Source: Acidobacteriaceae bacterium (GTDB lineage: Bacteria; Acidobacteriota; Terriglobia; Terriglobales; Acidobacteriaceae). From it: a stretch of 64,000 bases of DNA. The notes beneath the pieces were generated by a model. That model worked only from the letters and a program-made list of their open reading frames with translations. It was not told the DNA's origin and did not search any database. Shown one piece after another: positions 29,160 to 37,752 of the stretch; the stretch's first letter is position 1, and the number at the start of each line of letters is the position of its first letter. Both the position numbers and the translations under genes were made by a program. The DNA lies in assembly GCA_030041045.1 (NCBI GenBank), contig JASHOQ010000114.1:124001-188000 (forward strand). Reading direction: 5' to 3'.

Positions 29160-29364
29160 GGAAAAAACGCCCCCGAAGGAACTCTTCGCCTCGGAGGCGC
29201 TTGCGTCGAAACACAAGGAAGGATTGGGGGACCAGTAGCCGGCGCTGGAGGTCGTAGCGCGCGGCTACTGGTGATCCCTGCACTAACGAAGCAGACGCGG
29301 CTTCCCCATTCCACTTCCGCTTCGTGTCTCCCGGCTCAAGGAGAACTTTCGTGCCCGTTCTCCG
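29160..29364 (-). ncRNA. Candidate structured RNA (about 205 nt) ending in a terminator
   Basis: On the minus strand this stretch folds into a 5' hairpin GGAGAAC/GTTCTCC (29340-29363) followed by a rod: GAGACAC (29324-29330) pairs with GTGTTTC (29208-29214), then GGAAG with CTTCC and GGGG with CCCC, capped by a perfect 10-bp stem ACCAGTAGCC/GGCTACTGGT (29231-29272) with further GCGC pairs inside. A terminator follows. It lies in the 600-base gap between purC and the small gene at 28713-28946, and no convincing gene occupies it. The rod shape recalls 6S RNA but the bubble is one-sided. It may be a free sRNA or a leader of the genes downstream. Confidence 0.38.
29162..29199 (-). terminator. Rho-independent terminator closing the candidate RNA
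   Basis: On the minus strand an 11-bp stem with two G-U pairs (29189-29199 with 29168-29178) is followed by six T (29162-29167 as A on the plus strand). No minus-strand gene with good coding character ends just upstream, so it points to a non-coding transcript or to attenuation. Confidence 0.6.
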
Positions 29365-29481
29365 AACCATGTTGACATGAGAAGTTTCGCCGGAAAGGAG
29401 GCACGCGTCCGTGACGGCGGTCACAGGGGTTGGCGGGGCGGGGGTTGGAGCGCGGCGGGACTTCGCCGTATCCGCGGCGCA

Positions 29482-29511
29482 TTGACAAAGCGCGGCTGCG
29501 CTCAAGAGAAT
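29482..29511 (+). promoter_or_regulatory. Candidate sigma-70 promoter of purC
   Basis: A perfect TTGACA (29482-29487) is followed after 18 bases by GAGAAT (29506-29511), four matches to TATAAT. It lies 36 bases before the purC GTG start. I see no purine riboswitch between it and the gene. Confidence 0.5.
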
Positions 29512-29546
29512 CGGAGGTTTGAGCCGGATCCGGCGCGAGAGTTTTT

Positions 29547-30455
29547 GTGACCGCACTGTTGACGACGAACCTGGGTGCAACGCCTCTGCTGGGGCGGGGC
29601 AAGGTGCGCGACCTGTACGCCGTGGATGACGGGAATTTGCATGGCGCGCTGCTTCTGGTGGCGACCGACCGGATTTCGGCATTCGATCATGTGCTCGCCA
29701 CCGGTATTCCCGGCAAGGGAAAGATCCTCACGCAGATTTCGCTGTTCTGGTTTGAGCTGCTCCGAGACGTTGCCCCCAATCATCTGCTCACGGCCGATGT
29801 GAGCGCGTACCCGGCTTCGCTGCGCGCCTATGCGGATCAGCTCGAGGGCCGCTCGATGCTGGTGAAGCGCGCGGAGATGTTTCCGGTGGAGTGCGTGGCG
29901 CGCGGTTATCTGGCGGGGTCGGGGTGGAAGGAGTATCGCGCGCAGGGGACGGTCTGCGGCATTCCCCTGCCGGCAGGATTGCTGGATGGATCGCGGCTGC
30001 CGCAGGCGATTTTCACGCCGGCCACCAAGAGCACGGATGGCGCACACGACGAAAACATCTCCTATGCGGAGAGCGAGGCGCGCGTGGGTGTGGAAAACGC
30101 GTCCCAATTACGGCGGCTGACGCTGGAGCTTTATCAACGGGCACAAGCACATGCTGAAGCGCGCGGCCTGATTCTGGCGGACACAAAATTTGAGTTTGGC
30201 AGAACGGCGGAAGGGATTATTCTTGCCGATGAGGTCTTGACGCCGGACTCTTCCCGCTTCTGGGAGATGGAACGGTGGAAACCCGGAGGCCCGCAGCCTT
30301 CCTTCGACAAGCAGTATGTGCGGGACTATCTGGAATCGATTCGTTGGAACAAGCAAGCGCCGGCGCCCGGCCTTCCCGATGAAGTGGTGGAGCGGACGAG
30401 GGCCAAGTACACGGAGGCCTTTCGCCGCTTGACCGGGCGCACGGTCGAGGTTTAG
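29547..30455 (+). CDS. purC: Phosphoribosylaminoimidazole-succinocarboxamide synthase
   Basis: A 302-residue enzyme of purine biosynthesis that joins CAIR and aspartate using ATP to give SAICAR. Typical motifs are GRGKVRDLYAV (ATP-binding lid), LLVATDRISAFD, LVKRAEMFPVECVARGYLAGS, TKSTDGAHDENISY and LADTKFEFG. The length suits the longer, yeast-like PURC form rather than the 235-residue E. coli form. It starts at GTG 29547. No other pur gene adjoins; cvpA follows 127 bases later, a link seen in proteobacteria between cvpA and purF. Confidence 0.97.
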   Translation: MTALLTTNLGATPLLGRGKVRDLYAVDDGNLHGALLLVATDRISAFDHVLATGIPGKGKILTQISLFWFELLRDVAPNHLLTADVSAYPASLRAYADQLEGRSMLVKRAEMFPVECVARGYLAGSGWKEYRAQGTVCGIPLPAGLLDGSRLPQAIFTPATKSTDGAHDENISYAESEARVGVENASQLRRLTLELYQRAQAHAEARGLILADTKFEFGRTAEGIILADEVLTPDSSRFWEMERWKPGGPQPSFDKQYVRDYLESIRWNKQAPAPGLPDEVVERTRAKYTEAFRRLTGRTVEV

Positions 30456-30582
30456 GAGAGAAAGGTCTGGGAGGGAATGGCCGGGTGAGAAAAAGACGGC
30501 GCGCCGCGCGGCAGGAGCCCCGGGCACGGCAACCTTCGACCCGATGCGCCACTTCTTAACTTGCTGGAGGGTGGGACGCATC

Positions 30583-31125
30583 ATGACCTGGGTGGATTGG
30601 GCCATCGTAATCGGGGTGCTGGCGTCGGTATTGACGGGATTGTTTCAGGGCTTCTTTCGCACCGCCTGCTCGCTGGTGGGATTGTTGTTCGGGCTTTCGC
30701 TGGCGGCATGGAATTACGCAGGACTGGCCACGCTCCTGATGCCCATGGTGCGGATCGAGGCTGTCGCCGATACCATTGCCTTCTTCGTGATTGCCATTCT
30801 GATTCTGGCCTTGGCGAACCTGATCGGAAATCTTCTGGGCAAGGCGCTGGACTGGATGGGGCTGGGTTGCCTGGATATGCTGGGCGGCGCAGTGCTGGGA
30901 TTTTTTCAGGGCATTTTGCTGGTGACTCTGTGTATTCTTGTGACCGTGGCTTTTTTTCCCCAGGCGCAATGGCTGACCGAATCGCGGCTGCCGCGTCAGT
31001 TTTTTGGGGCGTGCCACATCGGCACGCACATCACTCCGGGGCAAATGGCCGAGCGCGTGCGCCAGGGACTGAGAACGCTGGAGCTGGAGTCGCCGAAGTG
31101 GATGCACCCGAATAACGGCGGTTGA
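30583..31125 (+). CDS. cvpA: CvpA-family membrane protein
   Basis: A 180-residue inner-membrane protein with four hydrophobic helices. It opens MTWVDWAIVIGVLASVLTG, the standard CvpA start, followed by a Gly/Phe turn (GFFRTACSLVG), and later VLGFFQGILLV. CvpA is needed for colicin V secretion in E. coli and affects envelope stress tolerance elsewhere; its molecular role is unclear. I chose the ATG at 30583, with GGAGG 12 bases upstream, over the ATG at 30544, which would add 13 untypical residues. Confidence 0.9.
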   Translation: MTWVDWAIVIGVLASVLTGLFQGFFRTACSLVGLLFGLSLAAWNYAGLATLLMPMVRIEAVADTIAFFVIAILILALANLIGNLLGKALDWMGLGCLDMLGGAVLGFFQGILLVTLCILVTVAFFPQAQWLTESRLPRQFFGACHIGTHITPGQMAERVRQGLRTLELESPKWMHPNNGG

Positions 31126-31317
31126 ACTGCGGATTGGGCGAACGGACGGTTGGACGACGGACGGTAGATCGACGGAATGGATGGAGCGGCGGCAGGTAGA
31201 ACGGCGGGCGGGTGCCATGGCCAGCCATCGACGGCGGGGAACGGAACGGCGAAATATCCCCTTGCCTTCGCGTCCGGACCCGGTACACTAATCGAACGAT
31301 CCGAGCAAGAGGTGGAT

Positions 31318-31599
31318 GTGAGACGCGAACTGGATAGCCTGGTGACGCAAATGCACTCCAGTGGCATCCGCTACGAGGATGCAGTGCGGGAGTTCAAGAG
31401 GCAATATTTACGCGAGGTCCTGATTGCGCACCGGGGAAACCAGTGCAAGGCCGCCGAAGAACTGGGAATGCACCGCAACACCCTGAGCCGCACCATGGCC
31501 GACCTGGGGCTGGAGCTCGCGGAAGTCCGGGCCGGGCTCAAGCGTCCGCCGCGTCCGGAACGTCCAGTATACGGAGCACTCCGGCAGGGCTATCGCTAA
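31318..31599 (+). CDS. Fis-type helix-turn-helix protein
   Basis: A 93-residue protein whose C-terminal half is a Fis/HTH_8 domain: YLREVLIAHRGNQCKAAEEL followed by GMHRNTLSRTMADLGL. This is the DNA-binding element found at the end of NtrC-type regulators and in Fis. No ATPase or receiver domain is attached, so it is a stand-alone nucleoid- or promoter-binding protein. Translation starts at the GTG at 31318, preceded by AGAGG. It lies 15-34 bases upstream of the HAD gene, in one probable operon with the secretin. Confidence 0.82.
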   Translation: MRRELDSLVTQMHSSGIRYEDAVREFKRQYLREVLIAHRGNQCKAAEELGMHRNTLSRTMADLGLELAEVRAGLKRPPRPERPVYGALRQGYR

Positions 31600-31632
31600 A
31601 GCTGCGCCCTGCGGGTGGGTGCGCCCGCGTTC

Positions 31633-32382
31633 ATGATGCAAACCTTACCGCAGAGCACGGAACCCCGTGTGGCCATCGAGCCGGGATTCGAATGGGACGG
31701 GCAGGACGCCTATCTCTTCGATATCGACGGCACGCTTCTGCGCAGCCGCGACCGCATTCACTTCGATTCAGTGGCGGCGAGCGTGGCGCGCGTGACCGGA
31801 TTCGAGATCACGCTGGCCGGCGTGCTGATCGCGGGAAACACGGATACAGCCATCCTGCGCGAGGCCTGCAGGCAGGCCGGGATTCCCGCCGAAGTGATGG
31901 AGACGCAGACGGAGGCGATTCTCGAGGCCATGCGCAACGCGGTGGCCGAGCGGCGCCACGAGCTGGACCTGGTGAGGATGCCGGGCGTGGAAGAGGTACT
32001 CGGTCACCTGGCGCGGCGCGGCGCGCTGCTGGGCGTGGCGACGGGGAATCTGGAGATGATCGGCTGGATCAAGATTGAGCAGGCGGGCCTGCGCGAGTGG
32101 TTCCGCTTTGGCGGATTCAGCGACCACTTCCCCGTACGCGCGGAGCTGGTGGCGCAGGCGGCCAAAAAGGCGCGGGAGCTGACCGGAGGAACGAAGATCT
32201 GCGTGGTGGACGACACGCCGCGCGACATCGAAGCAGCGCGCGCAAACTCGCTTGCGGTGATCGCCGTGGCCACCGGCAGCTACAGTTACGATCAACTGGC
32301 TGCGCACCAGCCCGAGGTATGCACCACTTCACTGGCCGACCTGCTGGCGCTCGCGAGGCCCGGGCCGGGACGCGGATTGTGA
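31633..32382 (+). CDS. HAD-superfamily phosphatase
   Basis: A 249-residue hydrolase with motif I LFDIDGTLLRS (Asp nucleophile), a C1-type helical cap, motif II VATGN and motif IV VVDDTPRDIEAARAN. It resembles phosphoglycolate-phosphatase-type HADs; the substrate is unknown. The ATG at 31633 is chosen, and a GTG at 31615 is also open. Its stop TGA overlaps the GTG start of the secretin gene by 4 bases (GTGA), so the two are translationally coupled although no functional link is obvious. Confidence 0.88.
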   Translation: MMQTLPQSTEPRVAIEPGFEWDGQDAYLFDIDGTLLRSRDRIHFDSVAASVARVTGFEITLAGVLIAGNTDTAILREACRQAGIPAEVMETQTEAILEAMRNAVAERRHELDLVRMPGVEEVLGHLARRGALLGVATGNLEMIGWIKIEQAGLREWFRFGGFSDHFPVRAELVAQAAKKARELTGGTKICVVDDTPRDIEAARANSLAVIAVATGSYSYDQLAAHQPEVCTTSLADLLALARPGPGRGL

Positions 32383-34469
32383 GCGGCGCTGTGCGGTCGA
32401 AGATCTCAAGAGCCGGCGCGGGCCGCGGCCGAACGAGCGCGCGCGGGGCTCTTCGCGGCTGGTTGCGCCAAGGGACTGCATGCGCGCTGCTGGTTGTTTT
32501 CCCGGGCGCGACGATCGCGCAAATTGGGGCGCAGACGAAGACGCAAACAGGAACGCAGGCAGCGAGCCCGCCGGCGCCGGATGCGAACGGTGAGGCCGCA
32601 GGGAACGCAGAGGCCGGACAAGCTTCCGCAGCCGCGCCCGGCGACGCCTCCGCACCGGCGCAGGCCGAAAATCCCGAGGCCAAGACGACAAGCAGCGAGA
32701 GACGCAAAGCCGCGAAGCTTTATCTCCATGCAAGCAAGATCTTCCTGAATGGGCAATTCGAGGGGGCGATGGCCGAGTACCAGCGCGCGGCGAAGCTCGA
32801 TCCGGCCAACACCGACTACCGGCTTTCGATCGAGGTTGCGCGCAGCCATGCGGTCACGGCGCTGATTCAGTCCGCGGCCAAAGCGCGGCTGGTGGGCGAC
32901 GAGGGCACGGCGCGCGCCGATCTGGAACACGCGCTCGCTCTCGACCCCAAGAGCATTGAAGCCACCGAGCACCTCGACGAGCTGGGCGATGAGGCGCTGC
33001 GCGCGCAGGACCAGCCTCTCTATGAGGCGAAGGGAGGCGAACTCGAGGACGTGGTGGCGCTCGAGCCCGCGGCCGGAGTGCACAGCTTTCACCTGCGCAC
33101 CGACCAGCGCAACATCATCGAGCAGGTGTTCAAGGCCTACGGCATCACCACCATGCTCGACGACAGCGTGAACGACGTGCCCACGCGGCTGGACGTGGAC
33201 GACGCCGGTTTCGACGACGCCATGCGCGTGCTCGGCCTGGTGACGAACTCGTTCTTCGTGCCTCTGGATGCGCACCGCGCGCTGGTGGCCAAGGACACGC
33301 ACGAACTGCGGGAGCGCTTCACGCGGGAAGAGCTGGAGACCATCCATCTGGCCGGCTTGAACACCGCGGACGAAAACGCGAACGAGCTCACCGAGGTGGG
33401 CAACCTGGCCAAAAACGTCTTCGGCGTGCAGCAAGTAGCCACGGACACGGGCGAGAGCAGCCTTACGCTGCGCGCGCCGCCGACCACGCTGGCCGCCTTC
33501 AACTCCACCGTGCGCGTGCTGCTCGACGGGCGCAATCAGGTGCTGCTCGACGTGAGGATGATCCAGGTGGCGCACAACGCTACGCGCAATACCGGCGCGC
33601 AGCTGCCGCAGTCGGTGACCGCGTTCAACGTCTATGCCGAGGAGCAATCCCTGCTGAACCAGAACGCCAGCCTGGTGCAGCAGATCATTTCTTCCGGACT
33701 GGCCGCACCCGGCGATACGCTGGCCATTCTCGCCATTCTGCTGGCTTCCGGGCAGATTTCAAGTTCGCTGTTCTCGAACGGGCTGGCTCTGTTCGGCGGA
33801 GGATTGACGGCCTCCGGCGTTGAGCTGGGATCGATCACCTTCAACCTCAACCTGAACACCTCGGATTCGCGCGAACTCGACGACGTTCAACTGCGCCTGA
33901 GCGACGACGAGGCGGGAACGATCAAGGAGGGCGAGCGCTATCCTATCCAGACCTCCTCGTATTCGAGCCTGTCCCCGAACCTGCCCAACATCCCGGGATT
34001 GACGGGAGCCGGCAGCTCGAGCGGGCTCGGATCCCTGGTGGGCGCGCTGACCAGCACGGTGCCCAACATTCCCATGGTGCAGTACCAGGACCTTGGGCTG
34101 ACGCTCAAAGCCACGCCCAAGGCGATGCGCAGCGATACGGTGGCGATCACGCTGGATATGAAGCTGGACTCGCTTTCCGGCTCGTCGATCAACGGCAATC
34201 CCATTCTCAACACCCAGTCGTATTCCGGTGTGGCCACGCTCAAAGAAGGCGAAGCCGCGGTGCTGGCGGCGAACCTGAGCAAGTCGCAGAGCCTGTCGAT
34301 CAGCGGCACGCCGGGATTGAGCGAGATCCCGGGGCTGAACAACATCACGGACAAGAATCTGCAGTCGAACTACGCCACGCTGATTATCGTGATCACGCCG
34401 CACGTAGTGCGGGGCACGCAGGCCGCGGGGCACACGCCGATGATGCTGGTGGACAAGACGGCGCGGTGA
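32379..34469 (+). CDS. gspD: Outer-membrane secretin (GspD/PilQ type) with N-terminal TPR region
   Basis: A 696-residue protein. It has a signal peptide after a basic start (hydrophobic CALLVVFPGATIAQI near 35-50), an Ala/Pro-rich linker, a TPR-like region at about 105-215 (KLYLHASKIFLNGQFEGAMA), a secretin N-domain (DVPTRLDVDDAGFDDAMRVL) and a C-terminal secretin domain ending LIIVITPHVVRG. Secretins form the multimeric outer-membrane pore of T2SS and type IV pili. The likely partner machine is encoded 20 kb upstream at 4959-12310. I start at GTG 32379, which overlaps the HAD stop; the open frame upstream lies within the HAD gene and is not coding. Confidence 0.88.
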   Translation: MSGAVRSKISRAGAGRGRTSARGALRGWLRQGTACALLVVFPGATIAQIGAQTKTQTGTQAASPPAPDANGEAAGNAEAGQASAAAPGDASAPAQAENPEAKTTSSERRKAAKLYLHASKIFLNGQFEGAMAEYQRAAKLDPANTDYRLSIEVARSHAVTALIQSAAKARLVGDEGTARADLEHALALDPKSIEATEHLDELGDEALRAQDQPLYEAKGGELEDVVALEPAAGVHSFHLRTDQRNIIEQVFKAYGITTMLDDSVNDVPTRLDVDDAGFDDAMRVLGLVTNSFFVPLDAHRALVAKDTHELRERFTREELETIHLAGLNTADENANELTEVGNLAKNVFGVQQVATDTGESSLTLRAPPTTLAAFNSTVRVLLDGRNQVLLDVRMIQVAHNATRNTGAQLPQSVTAFNVYAEEQSLLNQNASLVQQIISSGLAAPGDTLAILAILLASGQISSSLFSNGLALFGGGLTASGVELGSITFNLNLNTSDSRELDDVQLRLSDDEAGTIKEGERYPIQTSSYSSLSPNLPNIPGLTGAGSSSGLGSLVGALTSTVPNIPMVQYQDLGLTLKATPKAMRSDTVAITLDMKLDSLSGSSINGNPILNTQSYSGVATLKEGEAAVLAANLSKSQSLSISGTPGLSEIPGLNNITDKNLQSNYATLIIVITPHVVRGTQAAGHTPMMLVDKTAR

Positions 34470-34470
34470 G

Positions 34471-34512
34471 GGACAGGGGTAAGGGAACAGGGATCAGGGA
34501 TCAGGGGTCAGT
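34471..34512. repeat. Short G-rich 7-8 bp repeat (ggatcag type)
   Basis: Degenerate units ggg(a)aca, gggatca and ggggtca follow the secretin stop. They are similar in style to the heptamers at 7798 and to the array at 37712-37752. Confidence 0.7.
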
Positions 34513-34624
34513 TCCCAGCCGTCAGCGCTCGGCTCCCGCTACAGAAATGCCGGTGATTTTTGGGCCCTACCCTTCGCGCGCAGAACGCGAGAAGGATGGG
34601 GCAAGCGGGCATGTCGGAGAAGCT

Positions 34625-35647
34625 CTATTGCCCTATGCCGTCGAGCTTGGCCTGATACTCAATGATCTTCTTGAGCGTGTCGTAGGGAGCGTTGGCGCCG
34701 ACGGGGCGGCCATTGACCATGAGCGTGGGAACGGAGTTGACGCCCACGTCGCCGGCCAGCTTGATGGAGGCTTCCACCTGCTGCTTGACTTCCGGCGTGG
34801 CGGCGCAGGCGGAGATCTTGGCGGGATCGAGGCCGGCCTTGGTAACGGCGCTGTTCAGCGTCAGCGTGGCGCCGTCGGAGGTGGCCAGACCGTCCTGGCC
34901 GTCAAAGACGGCGGAAGCGTACTGAAAGAAATCGGTGCTCCCGCCCAGCTTGTTGACACAGACGCCATACTCGGCCGCGGTTTCGGCTGCAGGATGAATG
35001 GAAGCAAGGGGGTTGTTCTGGAAGACGATGCGCGCGTTGGGAAAGTCGGCCACCAGCTTATCCATGTTGGCCTGCGCCTCCTTGCAGTGCGGGCACTGAA
35101 AGTCGGCGAACTCTACCAACTCGAGGGTTTTCGAGGCGGAGCCGCGGTAGGGTCCGTCGGCGCGCTGCTCGAGCTCGGTGCGATAGTCGGCAAAGGGATG
35201 GGCGCCGAAGGGAATCACCTCATCACCGGAGATGACGTGCTTGCCGTCGGGCAGGACGAAGAACTCGACTCCCTGCGGCTTCTCCGCGCCGGTCTTGTCG
35301 CCGAAGTAGATGACGACCTTGCTCAGGCCTTCAACGGGCGTCTTGAAAATGGCCTGCACCTGCCAGACGCGATTCTGGTCATAGCCCCAGTTGGCCTGGA
35401 GGAAGGCGTTTACCTGGTCCGCGGTGGGCGATGTGGCTGTGAAGTCGGCCGGATCGGGCTTGGGAAACGCAGGCGGGCCGGCGGGAGCGGGCGCTACGGG
35501 CTCCGCTGCAGGCCCGGCCTGCGACTGCGCAGGAGCGGGCGGGACCTGGGTCTGCGAACGGGACGGAAGGGCGGGCAGGACGAGCGCAACCAGCGCGGCG
35601 AGACTGAAAAAGCGGGCGCCGAGCAGGCGTGTGAATGCGTGGATCAA
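34625..35647 (-). CDS. DsbA-like thiol:disulfide oxidoreductase / thioredoxin-fold exported protein
   Basis: A 340-residue exported protein with a signal peptide (about 10-30), a Pro/Ala-rich linker, a region of about 100 residues with VEFFVLPDGKHVISGDEVIP (a DsbC-like N-terminal pattern), and a DsbA/thioredoxin domain with CPHC in FADFQCPHCKEAQ and the cis-Pro segment VNSVPTLMVNGRPVG. It should form or isomerise disulfides in the periplasm. I start at the TTG at 35647, which has AGGAG 8 bases upstream and gives a clean signal peptide; TTG at 35680 is the longer alternative. No dsbB or dsbD lies nearby. Confidence 0.87.
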   Translation of the reverse strand: MIHAFTRLLGARFFSLAALVALVLPALPSRSQTQVPPAPAQSQAGPAAEPVAPAPAGPPAFPKPDPADFTATSPTADQVNAFLQANWGYDQNRVWQVQAIFKTPVEGLSKVVIYFGDKTGAEKPQGVEFFVLPDGKHVISGDEVIPFGAHPFADYRTELEQRADGPYRGSASKTLELVEFADFQCPHCKEAQANMDKLVADFPNARIVFQNNPLASIHPAAETAAEYGVCVNKLGGSTDFFQYASAVFDGQDGLATSDGATLTLNSAVTKAGLDPAKISACAATPEVKQQVEASIKLAGDVGVNSVPTLMVNGRPVGANAPYDTLKKIIEYQAKLDGIGQ

Positions 35648-35772
35648 GAATGATTCTCCTTCAGGGTCTTCAGGCCGCAATGGAATGCGCGAAACGCTAC
35701 AAATGGCGGGAAGATTCCCAGACTCCAGCTTAAACGGTTGGGGGCGGGATTGCGTAGGCTCATTCTCCAGGT

Positions 35773-35903
35773 CCCAGGCTTACGTCTGGGGCCACCGTCT
35801 TACGCCCGCTGAAGCGGGCTGCTCGGTGCGACTGTGATCCAATTTCCCCAGGCTCACGCCTGGGGCTACCGTCTTACGCCCGCTGAAGCGGGCTGCCCGG
35901 TGC
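35773..35903. repeat. Two direct copies of a 57-bp palindrome-bearing repeat
   Basis: Copies at 35773-35829 and 35847-35903 differ at few positions. Each carries a palindrome of the CCAGGC-t-x-acg-x-CTGGGG kind and a second GCCCGCT-gaa-GCGGGC. They fill the 282-base gap between the DsbA-like gene and nadE. Such REP-like units often lie at 3' ends. Confidence 0.9.
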
Positions 35904-35929
35904 CATTGCTGTCGACCGAACTCAGCCAC

Positions 35930-37573
35930 TTAAACCGTCATTTTGACGGCAATGGGAAACCGGCGGCCGGTGCCGAAGGATTTGGAAGTAACCTTGAGCA
36001 CCGGCGCGGCCTGCTGGCGCTTGTACTCGGAGCGCTCAACCAGGCGCACAACCTGTTGGACGAGATCGAGGGGGATTCCGTTTGCGCAGGCGATCTGCTC
36101 CGGAGTTTCATAGCGCTCCACGTAGGCTTCGAGGATGGGGTCGAGGACTTCATAGGGCGGGAGCGAGTCAGTGTCTTTCTGGCCGGGTCGCAGCTCGGCG
36201 GAGGGGGGTTTCTCGAGGATGGCGGCCGGAATTTTTTCCTGGTTTTGGTTGAGCCATTTGCAGATGCTATAGACCCGGGTCTTCACTAGGTCGCCGATGA
36301 CGGCGAGCGCGCCCACCATGTCGCCGTAGAGGGTGCAATAGCCGACGGCCATTTCCGACTTGTTGCCGGTGGTGAGCACCAAGGCGCCGGATTTGTTGGA
36401 GAGGGCCATGAGCAGGTTGCCGCGAATGCGCGACTGAATGTTTTCTTCCGTGATGTCAGGCGCGGAGCCGTTGAAGAGCGGGCGGAGCGAGCGCTGGTAC
36501 TCCTCAAAGAGCGCGGTGATGGGAATGCGCTCGAAGCGGATGCCGAGGTTGGCGGCGAGGCGCTCGCTGTCGTCAATGGAGCCGACGGAGGAGTAAGGGC
36601 TGGGCATGCCGACGCCGAGTACGTTTTCCGGACCGAGGGCTTCGGCGGCGATGGCGGCAACCAGGGCCGAATCGACGCCGCCGCTCAGGCCCACGAGGGC
36701 GTTCTTGAATCCGCATTTGCGCACGTAGTCGCGCGTGCCGAGCACCAGCGCGCGGTACGCGGCTTCGGTTTCGTCGTCTTCGGGCACGGCGATGGGCTGC
36801 GCCGCAAAGGGATCCACGACGACCAGGTCCGGCTCAAAAGAGGCAGCCTGGGCGATGAGCCGGCCGCGCGCGTCGAGGGCAAAAGAAGAGCCATCGAAGA
36901 TGAGGCTGTCATTGCCGCCGACCTGGTTGACCATCAGCACCGGGATGGCGTCGCGCGTGGCGATGGCGGCCAGCATTTCCCGGCGCATGGTGCGCTTGGC
37001 GTGCCAGAAGGGCGAGGAAGAGAGATTGATGTGGAGGCTGGGATGCTGGCGCATCAGCTCCTCCACGGGATCGACGGTGTAGAGGCGGCGCGGCCAAAAG
37101 TTTTTGTCGTTCCAGGCGTCCTCGCAGATGGTGACGGCGAGGCGAACGCCCGCGAGCTCGACCACCTGCTGCGCTTTGGCTGCGGCGAAGTAGCGCTGTT
37201 CGTCGAAGACGTCGTAGAAGGGCAGCAGGCGCTTGTGCTGCTCGAGCAGCAGACGGCCGCGGTCGAGGAGGACGGCGGCGTTGACCGCCGGCTTCCCGGA
37301 TTCCGCGGGCGAACGCAACGCGACGCCGGCGAGGACGGCCGTGGGCAGATTGCGCGTGGCTTCGGCGAGCTCATTGACGGCGGCGTGGCAGCGCGCGAGG
37401 AAGCTGGGCTTTTCAAGGAGGTCGGCCGGAGGGTAGCCGCAGATGGCAAGCTCGGAAAAGACGGTGAGGCGCGCGCCCAACTCAACGGCCCGGCGGCTCG
37501 AGGAAACGATCTTCTCGAGATTTCCGGCAAAGTCGCCAACCGTGGGGTCAATCTGGGCGAGCGCGATCTTCAC
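35930..37573 (-). CDS. nadE: Glutamine-dependent NAD+ synthetase
   Basis: A 547-residue two-domain enzyme that amidates deamido-NAD+ using ammonia from glutamine and ATP. The N-terminal nitrilase-like domain shows the Glu-Lys-Cys triad: E41 (FSELAICGYPPADLL), K114 (HKRLLPFYDVF) and C150 (TICEDAW). The C-terminal synthetase has the PP-loop GLSGGVDS (295-302) and TTGNKSEMAVGY. Length matches the bacterial glutamine-dependent type. ATG 37573. NAD kinase is encoded 12.5 kb away, not in the same operon. Confidence 0.97.
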   Translation of the reverse strand: MKIALAQIDPTVGDFAGNLEKIVSSSRRAVELGARLTVFSELAICGYPPADLLEKPSFLARCHAAVNELAEATRNLPTAVLAGVALRSPAESGKPAVNAAVLLDRGRLLLEQHKRLLPFYDVFDEQRYFAAAKAQQVVELAGVRLAVTICEDAWNDKNFWPRRLYTVDPVEELMRQHPSLHINLSSSPFWHAKRTMRREMLAAIATRDAIPVLMVNQVGGNDSLIFDGSSFALDARGRLIAQAASFEPDLVVVDPFAAQPIAVPEDDETEAAYRALVLGTRDYVRKCGFKNALVGLSGGVDSALVAAIAAEALGPENVLGVGMPSPYSSVGSIDDSERLAANLGIRFERIPITALFEEYQRSLRPLFNGSAPDITEENIQSRIRGNLLMALSNKSGALVLTTGNKSEMAVGYCTLYGDMVGALAVIGDLVKTRVYSICKWLNQNQEKIPAAILEKPPSAELRPGQKDTDSLPPYEVLDPILEAYVERYETPEQIACANGIPLDLVQQVVRLVERSEYKRQQAAPVLKVTSKSFGTGRRFPIAVKMTV

Positions 37574-37611
37574 ACTACCAGTTTAATTCAGTGGTCAGCG
37601 GTCAGTGTGCT

Positions 37612-37752
37612 CTCCCCGGTCCCCAAAAGCGAGGGACCGGGGGCACCCAATTTCGTGCTGAGCCAAGGTTGCCATCCCGCCCAAGCAGAGCTTGGACGGG
37701 GCACCCGCTGTGGTCAGGGATCAGGGGCCAGGGGTCAGGGATCAGGGGTCAG
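37612..37752. repeat. Intergenic repeat block: REP-like unit plus ggatcag array
   Basis: Positions 37612-37706 match the unit duplicated at 57630-57821 (gagggaccggggg-cacccaatttcgtg ... aagcagagcttggacggggcaccc). Positions 37712-37752 are tandem ggatcag/gggtcag units. The block fills the gap between nadE and the sugar transferase gene. Confidence 0.8.

Noticed and set aside
29110-29682. A 190-codon minus-strand frame over the candidate RNA
   Set aside because: It overlaps the purC start on the other strand, lacks a ribosome site, and its pattern is explained by stems and a terminator. A shorter version from 29370 cannot be fully excluded.
32097-32378. N-terminal extension of the secretin frame
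   Set aside because: This part lies within the HAD phosphatase gene in another frame and reads as shadow sequence. The secretin begins at the GTGA overlap.
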